From assembly GCA_964653235.1 (NCBI GenBank), contig CAZZCP010000103.1, forward strand, positions 1 to 6,626: DNA of 6,626 nucleotides, written 5' to 3'. The position numbers were made by a program, and so were the translations under genes. Position 1 is the stretch's first letter, and each line of letters begins with the position of its first letter. Positions 1-6,536 of the stretch are shown piece after piece. The DNA comes from CAZZCP01 sp964653235 (GTDB taxonomy: Bacteria; Bdellovibrionota; Bdellovibrionia; Bdellovibrionales; UBA840). The notes below the pieces were generated by a model that was not told the origin of the DNA, did no database searches, and saw only the letters and a program-made list of their open reading frames with translations.

Positions 1-376
1 TAGGGTACTTTTTCATTGCTTTGTTCAATGCCAAGCCCTCATTGACAGAGTCTTTCATATCAGAAACTACGCCTTTTAGGGTGGGGTGTTCCACTTGATC
101 TGCAACCGCTGCTAAGGCTTCGACCAGAGGAATATTGGCTTTCAGCAGAGTTGCAAGTTGTCGAGTAAACATGGCCATATCATTGACACCAACACCGCTG
201 GCTGAGGAAGTTTTTTTCTTGTTTTTACTATTGGTCTTCTTTTTGTCTTTGAGGCTCTGAATGAACACGCCTTGTTTTTTTAGACGAATTCTTGCCGTCC
301 GCATATTGTCGGCATCGATGCTACCTCTTACGTTCTTGCCGGCGCGATTGAGTCCGCGATATTCATAAAGTGGCAT
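1..376 (-). CDS. gspF: GspF, T2SS inner-membrane platform protein (N-terminal 125 codons, runs off the window)
   Basis: I translated this gene by hand from the reverse strand; it has no stop before base 1. The product begins MPLYEYRGLNRAGKNVRGSI and contains FTRQLATLLKANIPLVEAL at about residues 70-88, the hallmark of the first cytoplasmic T2SSF domain of GspF/PilC proteins. GspF is a polytopic inner-membrane protein on which the GspE ATPase acts. Only the first cytoplasmic domain is present here and no membrane segment has been reached. A Lys-rich linker (about residues 44-55) separates the short N-terminal segment from the T2SSF domain. The ATG (376-374) shares one base with the gspE TAA (378-376), and an AGGTGG ribosome site lies 7 bases upstream inside gspE, so the two are translationally coupled. 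GspF rather than the pilus homologue PilC is inferred from the gspC-D-E neighbours. Confidence 0.95.
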   Translation of the reverse strand, partial: MPLYEYRGLNRAGKNVRGSIDADNMRTARIRLKKQGVFIQSLKDKKKTNSKNKKKTSSASGVGVNDMAMFTRQLATLLKANIPLVEALAAVADQVEHPTLKGVVSDMKDSVNEGLALNKAMKKYP

Positions 377-2058
377 TAAGCATCCACCTGAGTTGAGTTC
401 AAGACTTCTTCAATGGTTGTGATACCCATCAAGATTTTGCGAATTCCTTCACTACGAACCGTGACCATGCCCTGCTCGACGGCTTTCTTTTTGATACTTG
501 AACCATCAACTTTTTGAAGAATCATTTGGCGAATTTCATCATTTACCATCAAGACTTCGGCAATATTGGTTCGGCCGCGATAGCCTTTTTGATTGCATTC
601 ATTGCAGCCAATGGCTTTGTAGATTTTCGAGCCGGCAATATCATCTAAAGTAAGGTCGAGACTTTTGAGCTCTGCATCTGTAGGAGTGTAGGGAACTTTA
701 CAATGTGGGCAAAGCACACGCACAAGTCTTTGTGCCATAACTGCTAATAGAGAAGATGAAATCAAAAAGGGTTCGCAGCCCATATCAATCAATCGCGGAA
801 AGACCCCGGCAGAGTCATTGGTGTGAAGTGTAGACAAAACCAAGTGACCCGTAAGTGAGGCATTGATGGCAATTTCGGCAGTTTCATAGTCACGAATCTC
901 ACCGAGCATAATCACATCAGGATCTTGACGAAGAATGGCTCTTAAGCCGCTGGCAAAGGTCAAACCAATTTTAGAATTTACTTGTATTTGCCCAATGCCT
1001 TGAATCCTTTGCTCGACCGGATCTTCAACAGTGATAATATTTCGATTGGGGGCATTGATTTTATTTAGACAAGAATACAAGGTGGTCGATTTACCCGAAC
1101 CGGTAGGCCCAGTGACCAGAATAATACCATAGCTGCGACCTAAAACATCATCCAAAGTATCTAAAAGTTCTTGGGGAAAGCCCAACTGATTGAGTTCTAA
1201 AATCACTGAAGATCTGTCTTGAAGACGCATCACGATTCTTTCGCCATGTGCGGTGGGCACGGTACTTAAGCGAATATCAATATCTTTACCGGCAAGTTTT
1301 AGTGGAATACGTCCATCTTGTGGCAATCTTTTTTCGGCGATATTGAGGTTTGCCATAACTTTGATTCTAGAGGTGATCGAATTTTGCAGTTTTTTAGGCG
1401 GCTTAAAAATATCATAGAGCTGACCATCAATACGAAAGCGAACCACCATTTCTCTCTCAAATGGCTCAATGTGAATATCTGAAGCTTTTTCTTTTACCGC
1501 ACGAAACAAAAGGGTGTTTACCAATCGAATAACAGGAGCATCGTCGTCTCCTGCTTCGAGTAGATCAATAATAGGATCTTCTAAATCATAGTCGTCATCT
1601 TCGATGTCATCTAAGCCCTCAAGTGCAGCAGTTGATTTTTCATAAACCTTATTAATGGCATCTTGCAGGCGAGGGGAGGTAGTCACAATGGCTCGAGTTT
1701 CTTTGTTAAAATGGGCTCGCAAATCATTGAGTGCCTCTACGTTGAGTGGGTTTGAAATCAAAATGCTAACGTGACTTCCCTCATCTTTAAAAGGCAAAAC
1801 CTCATGGCTTTTGGCATAGTTGATGGCGATATTTCGAATCAAATCGACTGAAATATCATTGATCGGTATGTCTTTCATATGAGCGATGCCAAGCTCTTTA
1901 CAGACAATGGCCAAGGCCTCATCGGCATTCTCAGGATCTCTTCGATCAATTTCTTCTTCGATTTTGTAACCACCAGGAGATTGGCTCTGAAAGATAATAT
2001 TGAGCTGATCTTGGTTCATGCTGGTGTTTTGAAGCAATAGGTGCTGAGCAGATGCCAT
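376..2058 (-). CDS. gspE: GspE, T2SS assembly ATPase
   Basis: This is the cytoplasmic secretion ATPase that powers pseudopilus assembly through GspF and GspL; at 560 residues it has normal family length. Visible parts in order are an N-terminal MshEN/T2SSE-N-like domain (about 45-145), a very acidic linker (147-174), the N2E region with APVIRLVN and KASDIHIEP (about 174-200), and the RecA-like motor. The motor has Walker A GPTGSGKST (317-325), Asp box TVEDPVE (343-349), Walker B with GEIRD (386-390) and His box LSTLHTND (408-415). A tetracysteine zinc site, CPHC (450-453) plus CNEC (485-488), is characteristic of GspE/PilB and rules out a retraction ATPase. All key residues are intact. No Shine-Dalgarno sequence precedes the ATG at 2058, nor the next Met at codon 14; the longer start is chosen because a good -10 box sits 7 bases upstream. 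The stop overlaps the gspF start. Confidence 0.97.
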   Translation of the reverse strand: MASAQHLLLQNTSMNQDQLNIIFQSQSPGGYKIEEEIDRRDPENADEALAIVCKELGIAHMKDIPINDISVDLIRNIAINYAKSHEVLPFKDEGSHVSILISNPLNVEALNDLRAHFNKETRAIVTTSPRLQDAINKVYEKSTAALEGLDDIEDDDYDLEDPIIDLLEAGDDDAPVIRLVNTLLFRAVKEKASDIHIEPFEREMVVRFRIDGQLYDIFKPPKKLQNSITSRIKVMANLNIAEKRLPQDGRIPLKLAGKDIDIRLSTVPTAHGERIVMRLQDRSSVILELNQLGFPQELLDTLDDVLGRSYGIILVTGPTGSGKSTTLYSCLNKINAPNRNIITVEDPVEQRIQGIGQIQVNSKIGLTFASGLRAILRQDPDVIMLGEIRDYETAEIAINASLTGHLVLSTLHTNDSAGVFPRLIDMGCEPFLISSSLLAVMAQRLVRVLCPHCKVPYTPTDAELKSLDLTLDDIAGSKIYKAIGCNECNQKGYRGRTNIAEVLMVNDEIRQMILQKVDGSSIKKKAVEQGMVTVRSEGIRKILMGITTIEEVLNSTQVDA

Positions 2059-2095
2059 AGTGAATAGTATAGAAGCAATTGGGGGGGCTCGCCAA
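2059..2095 (-). promoter_or_regulatory. Predicted sigma-70 promoter of gspE, giving a leaderless or near-leaderless mRNA
   Basis: On the minus strand TTGGCG (2095-2090, 4 of 6 consensus) is followed after 18 bases by TATACT (2071-2066, 5 of 6). Seven bases then separate the -10 box from the gspE ATG, so transcription should start at about 2059 or 2058, on or next to the A of ATG. There is no ribosome binding site in this stretch. The spacer contains a run of seven C (2087-2081) and a short inverted repeat, GGGCT/AGCCC (2085-2089 and 2095-2099), overlaps the -35 box. This is prediction by eye only. Confidence 0.6.
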
Positions 2096-2146
2096 GCCCT
2101 TGTTTACTGGTCTTTTGGGCAGTTGGGCAAAGATTGTAAATCCTCT

Positions 2147-2325
2147 CAAACTGCTCCCTTTTATTTCACTTTTTTCCGCAAATATAATCCTAGTTTTGAT
2201 GATTTAGTATACTTGTCCGAAAATGCACTGAAATTTTAAGATTTTCGGACATAATAGTCTCAAATTTTTAGATATTTAACTGCTCTCGGACGGACGTCCG
2301 AAGTGAAATAAAAGGGAGCAGTTTG
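2147..2325. repeat. 179-bp intergenic module with perfect 25-bp terminal inverted repeats (MITE-like)
   Basis: The arm at 2147-2171 (core CTGCTCCCTTTTATTTCACT) is the exact reverse complement of 2301-2325. With one mismatch the match extends four bases outward, to 2143 and 2329. The 129-bp interior is AT-rich and has no convincing gene. It contains five CGGAC/GTCCG pentamers, a 10-bp stem (2215-2250), a palindrome CGGACGTCCG (2291-2300) and an imperfect 18-base direct repeat (2228-2245 against 2259-2276, 15 of 18 matching). The size, AT-rich interior, intergenic site and inverted ends fit a non-autonomous miniature element. No clear target-site duplication flanks it, so a regulatory or structured-RNA element is also possible. 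A near-identical arm occurs at 6537-6560. Confidence 0.7.
2215..2250. repeat. Perfect 10-bp inverted repeat inside the intergenic module
   Basis: GTCCGAAAAT (2215-2224) pairs with ATTTTCGGAC (2241-2250) around a 16-base loop. It could be an RNA hairpin or a two-half-site operator. The same CGGAC word recurs at 2287-2291, 2291-2295 and, inverted, 2296-2300. No T-run follows on either strand, so it does not look like a terminator. Confidence 0.6.
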
Positions 2326-2330
2326 TGAGT

Positions 2331-2355
2331 AAAAAAAGGGCTCTCTCGAGCCCTT
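2331..2355 (-). terminator. Rho-independent terminator of the gspC-PDZ-gspD unit
   Basis: On the minus strand, 7 bases after the gspD stop, AAGGGCTC (2355-2348) and GAGCCCTT (2343-2336) form a perfect 8-bp stem with the 4-base loop GAGA. A T-run down to 2331 follows at once (seven T, the first two inside the stem). On the plus strand no T-run follows the stem, so it acts in one direction. It separates gspD from gspE. Confidence 0.88.
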
Positions 2356-2362
2356 ATGCTGT

Positions 2363-4825
2363 TTAGAGATCTTCACCTTCTTCAAAGTCTGAATCTGAAA
2401 TTTCTGGTTCGGTGGGATCGAGTTCTTGCTCGCCACTCAGCTCATCAAAGCTCGATTCACCTTGAAACTCAGAACCATTTTTTGCCCGAGAAATCTTATC
2501 CATATATCGACCATATGGATCTCTACCTCCCATATTTCTTTTGATAAAGTTTAAGCGATCTTCAATCTTTTCATCTCGAAGCTCACGTGCATCAACAGGA
2601 GTTCGAACAATGGTCGGAGTAATAAACATGACCAAATTTCTTTTTTCTTTCTGATTCTGAGTCGACTTAAATAGCCAGCCAATGATGGGGATATCTCCCA
2701 AAATGGGAACTTTCTGTTCTTGATAATTCTCCGCTTCTCTTACCAATCCACCCAGAACCGCCGTATCTTTATTGGTAACCACAATATGTGTTTTCACTGT
2801 TCTCTCACTCGTAGTGATGGCATTCTGTGCCAGCGCCGATGCCGATTGCGCCTGTTCGCTAACAACCTGTTGCACTTGTTGCTCTAGCTCGAGTCGAACA
2901 AAGTCTGAGCCTGGACTAATTCGTGGTTTGATTTTCAATTTGGTACTGACTGGCTCTCGCGTTGGACTATTTACTGCCCCTGCCTGAGTCACAGTAGTGT
3001 CATTGGTTACCGGAACTCGTCGGCCCACTTCGATCTCAGCCTCTTCATTGTCGAGCACAGTTACGTTAGGAGTCGATAGTACATTGACGTCGGTAACTTG
3101 TTGCAAAAAGGTGATCAATCCAACGAGTGAAGTCAAAGTGATCGGTGAGCCTTGTCCAAGGTTCAAGGTTACATCCTCGCCGCTGCCAAAACCAAGAATA
3201 GCCCCTCCTGATGAGGAGGCAGGGTTGAGGAGTGATTCTAAATTGCCACCATCAAATCCAGCTCGCGAGACCACTTCACCTTCATCATTGGCCTGAAACT
3301 TAAAGTAGCTTGCGCCCCAAGATTTTTGACCTTGCGAGCTGATTTCCATAATGTAGGTCTCAACATTGACTTGGTTGCGAGGGATATCGATTTTTTCGAG
3401 CAGCGATTTTACCGATTCAAAATCTTGTCTTGAAGCCGTAATGATCAAGCTATTGATACTTTCATCGGCGGTGATTTGTACATCTGGGCCAAGCAGGCCT
3501 TGGCCTCCGCCAGCTTCAGGAGCATTGTTGTTTCGATTGTTATTGGTATTGTTTCGAGTTCCTGTTCGATCGGTCAAAACACGAGCGCCGCCTCTTCGAT
3601 TGTTTTGATCATCGTTATTATTGTTTTGTTGCTGAGCCTGGGCAATGCCAGTTAAGATCTCGGCCACTTTCGCAGCTTCTGCATACTTCATGTAATAAAC
3701 ATAAACTCCGCCAGCATCGGCAGGATCAATACGAAAATCAAGCTTGGCAACCAGCTCTTTGATTTTGTCGATTCCCGCTTGGTTACCAACCACAATAATC
3801 GAATTGGTTCTCTCATCGGGCGTGACCAATGAAAGTGAAGTTGAGTTTCCTCCTTGATCGCCAGAGCCAAAGCGGCGAACACCAGATGAAAATCGACGTG
3901 AACGTCTACGGCTACTACTGCCACTAGAGTTGTCTTTATTGATGATTTTATCAATCAAATCGGCAATATCTTTAGCCTTTGCATGTTGAATGACAATTAC
4001 TTCGAGCTGCTCTTCAAAGCCCGGAACATCTAGCTGCTCAATAATTCGCATTACCCTTTGAATGTTAGAACCATAGTCAGAGAAAATCAGTGAATTGGTA
4101 GAAGCATAAACCGCCATCTCACCATCTTTAGATGGAAGAATTCGCAAAGACTTTTGAATTTCAGCTGCCGAAATATGCTTGAGCTGTATGATTCTTGTAA
4201 TCATTTGATCGGTGTCAGGTGAGTATTCCCCTGAGTAGGTATTGATTGAATCTCTTTGCGCGGCTCTTGCATTTTTGATCTTTAAAAATTTGCCTGAGGG
4301 AACAACCGTAAAGCCATTCATGGCAAGAGCGGTAAGAAAAGCTTTATAGGCTTCAGCTTTGGTAATTTGTGTGGGGGCAATAATAGTAATCTTACCTCGA
4401 ACATTGGGGTCGATAATAAAATTCTTACCCGTTAATTCAGAGATCGCTTTCACCACATCAGCAATATCTGCATTGGGATAGTCAAAGCTTTCGATCAATT
4501 CAGGAAAGTTTTCATTTGTTATATCTTCTGCATCCGCTTCAGAAAAAGGAACTTTAGCACGTCTTTGTTTTAAAGAATCAAAGCCAGGATTGGCATTGAG
4601 TTTTGGGGATGAACCGCCACCGCGACTATTGGATCTAGAACCTGATCTATCTGTTCGAGCCCCCCTGGAGCGAGAAGCTCCTGAGTCTCTCTCAGAGTCA
4701 AAGCTTCCTTCTTCTTCACCTTGAAAAGTACCTGGAGGAGGGGGGGGAGGGTCATCTTGGGCATCATCCTGGGCCCAAACATTTATGCTGATTGCAAACA
4801 ATAATACGATAATGAGTTTTTCCAT
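2363..4825 (-). CDS. gspD: GspD, T2SS outer-membrane secretin
   Basis: This forms the multimeric outer-membrane channel of the T2SS. From the chosen ATG it is 820 residues, slightly longer than most GspDs. It has a signal peptide (hydrophobic 4-17, likely cut after NVWA at 18), a Pro run (26-31) and a Ser/Arg/Gly-rich linker to about 92. Then come N0 (about 113-185, FDYPNADIADVVKAIS), N1 (about 207-268), N2 (about 272-365), N3 (about 374-482) and the secretin barrel (about 483-742) with VPILGDIPIIGWLF (706-719). N2 carries a Ser/Arg-rich insert (299-330) and N3 an Asn-rich insert (397-434). The tail (783-820) is strongly acidic. An upstream in-frame ATG at 4870 would put 15 charged residues before the signal peptide and lie inside the preceding gene; the ATG at 4825 has a strong ribosome site and a proper signal peptide. 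No lipobox is seen. Confidence 0.97.
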   Translation of the reverse strand: MEKLIIVLLFAISINVWAQDDAQDDPPPPPPGTFQGEEEGSFDSERDSGASRSRGARTDRSGSRSNSRGGGSSPKLNANPGFDSLKQRRAKVPFSEADAEDITNENFPELIESFDYPNADIADVVKAISELTGKNFIIDPNVRGKITIIAPTQITKAEAYKAFLTALAMNGFTVVPSGKFLKIKNARAAQRDSINTYSGEYSPDTDQMITRIIQLKHISAAEIQKSLRILPSKDGEMAVYASTNSLIFSDYGSNIQRVMRIIEQLDVPGFEEQLEVIVIQHAKAKDIADLIDKIINKDNSSGSSSRRRSRRFSSGVRRFGSGDQGGNSTSLSLVTPDERTNSIIVVGNQAGIDKIKELVAKLDFRIDPADAGGVYVYYMKYAEAAKVAEILTGIAQAQQQNNNNDDQNNRRGGARVLTDRTGTRNNTNNNRNNNAPEAGGGQGLLGPDVQITADESINSLIITASRQDFESVKSLLEKIDIPRNQVNVETYIMEISSQGQKSWGASYFKFQANDEGEVVSRAGFDGGNLESLLNPASSSGGAILGFGSGEDVTLNLGQGSPITLTSLVGLITFLQQVTDVNVLSTPNVTVLDNEEAEIEVGRRVPVTNDTTVTQAGAVNSPTREPVSTKLKIKPRISPGSDFVRLELEQQVQQVVSEQAQSASALAQNAITTSERTVKTHIVVTNKDTAVLGGLVREAENYQEQKVPILGDIPIIGWLFKSTQNQKEKRNLVMFITPTIVRTPVDARELRDEKIEDRLNFIKRNMGGRDPYGRYMDKISRAKNGSEFQGESSFDELSGEQELDPTEPEISDSDFEEGEDL

Positions 4826-4836
4826 AATCTCACCTT
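4826..4836 (-). promoter_or_regulatory. Ribosome binding site that fixes the gspD start at 4825
   Basis: On the minus strand AAGGTG (4836-4831) lies 5 bases before the ATG at 4825-4823 and shares a base with the TAA stop (4838-4836) of the upstream PDZ gene. It is the best Shine-Dalgarno in the window and supports this start over the in-frame ATG at 4870. Confidence 0.85.
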
Positions 4837-5255
4837 TATCTTTTGATTTTAAAGTACAATTCCTTTTCAATACCTTGGCGCAGGACCTGAACTTTAAAAA
4901 GATCCTTTTCTTTTACATCTAAATACAAGTTCATAGCTTCCATGGGAGATCCGATCTGATTTCCATTTACTGCAGTAACAATATCTCCTTTTTGCAAACC
5001 AATTTTTTTTAATAAACTTTCAGCCTCAAATTCGATAAATTGAAAACCTTGGAATTCATTGTTCTCAGATTTAAAACTAGGAGCCACTTGGGTCGAAGTG
5101 AGTATTTGTTCTATGTCTTTTAATTGCGAAGCTTGTACTTCTATGACATTGGATTCAGAGTCCATGGGAATCCCAATTTTTTGTATAAGATACCATGTGC
5201 CTAGAGCAAAGAGTGAGAGTGAAAACAAAAATAAAGCAATTCTCATCTTTTTCAT
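4836..5255 (-). CDS. Small membrane-anchored PDZ protein, GspC-like (lacks the HR domain)
   Basis: The 139-residue product has a short basic N-terminus (MKKMR), one membrane segment (about 5-24), a 40-residue linker and a PDZ domain (about 66-139) with SLLKKIGLQKGDIVTAVNG. Topology should match GspC: inner-membrane anchor with a periplasmic PDZ domain. The PDZ aligns without gaps to that of the neighbouring GspC, with 23 of 70 positions identical by my count, including AVNG and SPxxAM. The homology region with which GspC binds GspD is absent. The ATG (5255-5253) overlaps the gspC TGA by one base and has GGTGA 7 bases upstream; an in-frame TTG at 5258 is a less likely start. It ends 10 bases before gspD, so it is co-transcribed with and probably works alongside GspC and GspD. 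A precise role is not known; a duplicated GspC PDZ module is my inference. Confidence 0.85.
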   Translation of the reverse strand: MKKMRIALFLFSLSLFALGTWYLIQKIGIPMDSESNVIEVQASQLKDIEQILTSTQVAPSFKSENNEFQGFQFIEFEAESLLKKIGLQKGDIVTAVNGNQIGSPMEAMNLYLDVKEKDLFKVQVLRQGIEKELYFKIKR

Positions 5256-6373
5256 CAATTGGTCACCGAATAGCTTAGTTCTTGAGATTGTCCTCCGCGG
5301 TTAACGCGAATTGAAATCTTGTCTGCATTTTTTAAATTTTGATACATTTCCATTGCTTTTTGCGGAGAATTTACTGCAGATCCATTGACGGCTTCAATTA
5401 CATCATTTCTCTGGATTCCTAACTTTTCATAAATACTTCCTGGCTTTAAATCGAGAACCTTAAACCCATTGATTTCACCAGTAGCGGGATCTTTGTTAGG
5501 AACTGCTCTTGCTTGCTGTAAAACATCCGAGATATTATTGATATAGCTATCAATTGTACTTCTTGAAAGTTCAAATTGATTGTCGCCTTTTTTACGAACC
5601 TCTGAATCATCTTGAGGTTGTTGACGAGCGGATAGCCCAAAAGCAACCTTACCATCAACTTTAAGCTCAACATATTCGAGCCGGCCCGTATTGCTATTGC
5701 GAATAAAAGCTTTGCCGCGCTCTACTTTTAAGAGAGTCGCCATACTTTCGATATCATCATTGGGAATATAGGGTATGATCTTTGGTTTACCAGAATTGAC
5801 CTGCATTGTAGCCACTGACTTTGCGGGATTGGCATGAACAATGGTCCCTAAAAGTTTTAATGGAAGTTGAGTAGGAACGGCTGGCCCGTCTACATTTTCA
5901 GACTCTTTGCTCTCTCCAATAGGATCGGGAATCACACCATCTGAATTAAATGGATTTCTTTGCGTGATCGCCGCATAGTTTTGTGTCGTTGAAGAAGTTT
6001 GGTTGCCAGTTGGCGCACTTCGTTGTGTTGGTGGAGCAGTTGATGGAATAGTTTGTACTCTAAAGGCTGTAGTGGCTAGATCAGCTGCTCCCATTCCAAT
6101 TAAACTACCTATAATATAGGGATAGTATTTCTCAAGCGGGGGACGAGATATTGTTTTGGCGATTTTCATTGGCCCTGCCATATCGGCAGATTTTGAAGTA
6201 ATCACTTCGGCTGCACTTGGACCAGAATCTTCAGGTGCATCAAACTCTGCACTCGGGTCTTTTGAGCTTAGTTTTGTAGTTTGCAAGCGCTGTCTAAAAC
6301 TATCGATACCTGCTTGCAATTTTTCTTTAGCTTTGCTTCCAAGCTTTTTGATTTTTGATAAGCGATCGCTCAC
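5255..6373 (-). CDS. gspC: GspC, T2SS inner-membrane component with PDZ domain
   Basis: GspC links the inner-membrane assembly platform to the GspD secretin and helps select substrates. The 372-residue product has a cytoplasmic N-terminal part of about 80 residues, long for the family and partly a charged helix (1-40). A single membrane segment (about 84-104) is followed by a Pro/Thr/Ser-rich linker. The homology region is at about 134-245, with the typical ITQRNPFNSDG and LPLKLLGTIV, then a PDZ domain (about 300-370) with YEKLGIQRNDVIEAVNG. The start is a GTG (6373-6371) with AAAGGA ending about 6 bases upstream; no in-frame ATG fits better. The stop overlaps the ATG of the next PDZ gene by one base. 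It is the first gene of the gspC-PDZ-gspD unit. Confidence 0.93.
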   Translation of the reverse strand: MSDRLSKIKKLGSKAKEKLQAGIDSFRQRLQTTKLSSKDPSAEFDAPEDSGPSAAEVITSKSADMAGPMKIAKTISRPPLEKYYPYIIGSLIGMGAADLATTAFRVQTIPSTAPPTQRSAPTGNQTSSTTQNYAAITQRNPFNSDGVIPDPIGESKESENVDGPAVPTQLPLKLLGTIVHANPAKSVATMQVNSGKPKIIPYIPNDDIESMATLLKVERGKAFIRNSNTGRLEYVELKVDGKVAFGLSARQQPQDDSEVRKKGDNQFELSRSTIDSYINNISDVLQQARAVPNKDPATGEINGFKVLDLKPGSIYEKLGIQRNDVIEAVNGSAVNSPQKAMEMYQNLKNADKISIRVNRGGQSQELSYSVTN

Positions 6374-6430
6374 AATATATCCTTTGCTTTCATCCTGAAA
6401 AGCCAGTGCCCAAGCGGCACACCACTTTAA

Positions 6431-6453
6431 AAGTCTAACAAAAACTTAGACTT
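6431..6453 (-). promoter_or_regulatory. Leader hairpin or operator upstream of gspC
   Basis: AAGTCTAA (6431-6438) and TTAGACTT (6446-6453) form a perfect 8-bp inverted repeat with a 7-base loop, in the predicted 5' leader of gspC about 60 bases before its start. On the minus strand it is followed by TTAAAG, too weak a T-tract for a confident terminator. An AT-rich attenuator-like hairpin or a dyad operator are both possible. Confidence 0.4.
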
Positions 6454-6504
6454 AGGGGCATATAAAAAGCATAGACCTGGGCTTTGGTTCGCGCGTTGGT
6501 AATA

Positions 6505-6532
6505 TTTATAAAAGCTGCTTCCAGCGTAACAA
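6505..6532 (-). promoter_or_regulatory. Predicted sigma-70 promoter of the gspC unit
   Basis: On the minus strand TTGTTA (6532-6527, 4 of 6) and TATAAA (6510-6505, 5 of 6) are separated by 16 bases. Transcription would start near 6498, giving a leader of about 125 bases before gspC that contains the 6431-6453 hairpin. The -35 box is only a few bases from the repeat copy at 6537-6560. Prediction by eye; no better candidate was seen between here and gspC. Confidence 0.45.
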
Positions 6533-6536
6533 TAAT

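Noticed and set aside
1946..2149. 67-residue minus-strand ORF across the gspE promoter
   Set aside because: It overlaps the start of gspE in another frame, begins at the edge of the repeat arm and shows no domain or good ribosome site.
2331..2355. Bidirectional terminator
   Set aside because: On the plus strand the stem is followed by ATGCTG with no T-run, and there is no plus-strand gene to terminate.
2314..2366. Plus-strand AAGGGAG followed by a GTG and 13 codons at the right repeat arm
   Set aside because: The spacing is good, but the short frame runs straight through the gspD terminator and stops after 13 codons; the Shine-Dalgarno-like word is simply part of the repeat.
2997..3296. Plus-strand ORFs opposite gspD (for example 2997-3296 and 3366-3608)
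   Set aside because: They are antisense to intact secretin codons, have low-complexity Ser/Thr/Pro/Leu products and no domain or ribosome site.
4826..4870. Longer gspD start at the ATG at 4870
   Set aside because: It overlaps the preceding PDZ gene, adds a charged 15-residue stretch in front of a standard signal peptide, and lacks the strong ribosome site that precedes the ATG at 4825.
6361..6370. Palindrome AGCGATCGCT
   Set aside because: It lies in codons 2-5 of gspC and is explained by the coding sequence; a single occurrence gives no reason to call it a site.
6370..6393. Seven-codon leader peptide ORF (MKAKDIL) ending in the GTGA of the gspC start
   Set aside because: It has no spaced ribosome binding site of its own and carries no run of codons suggesting attenuation; short ORFs of this size are common by chance.
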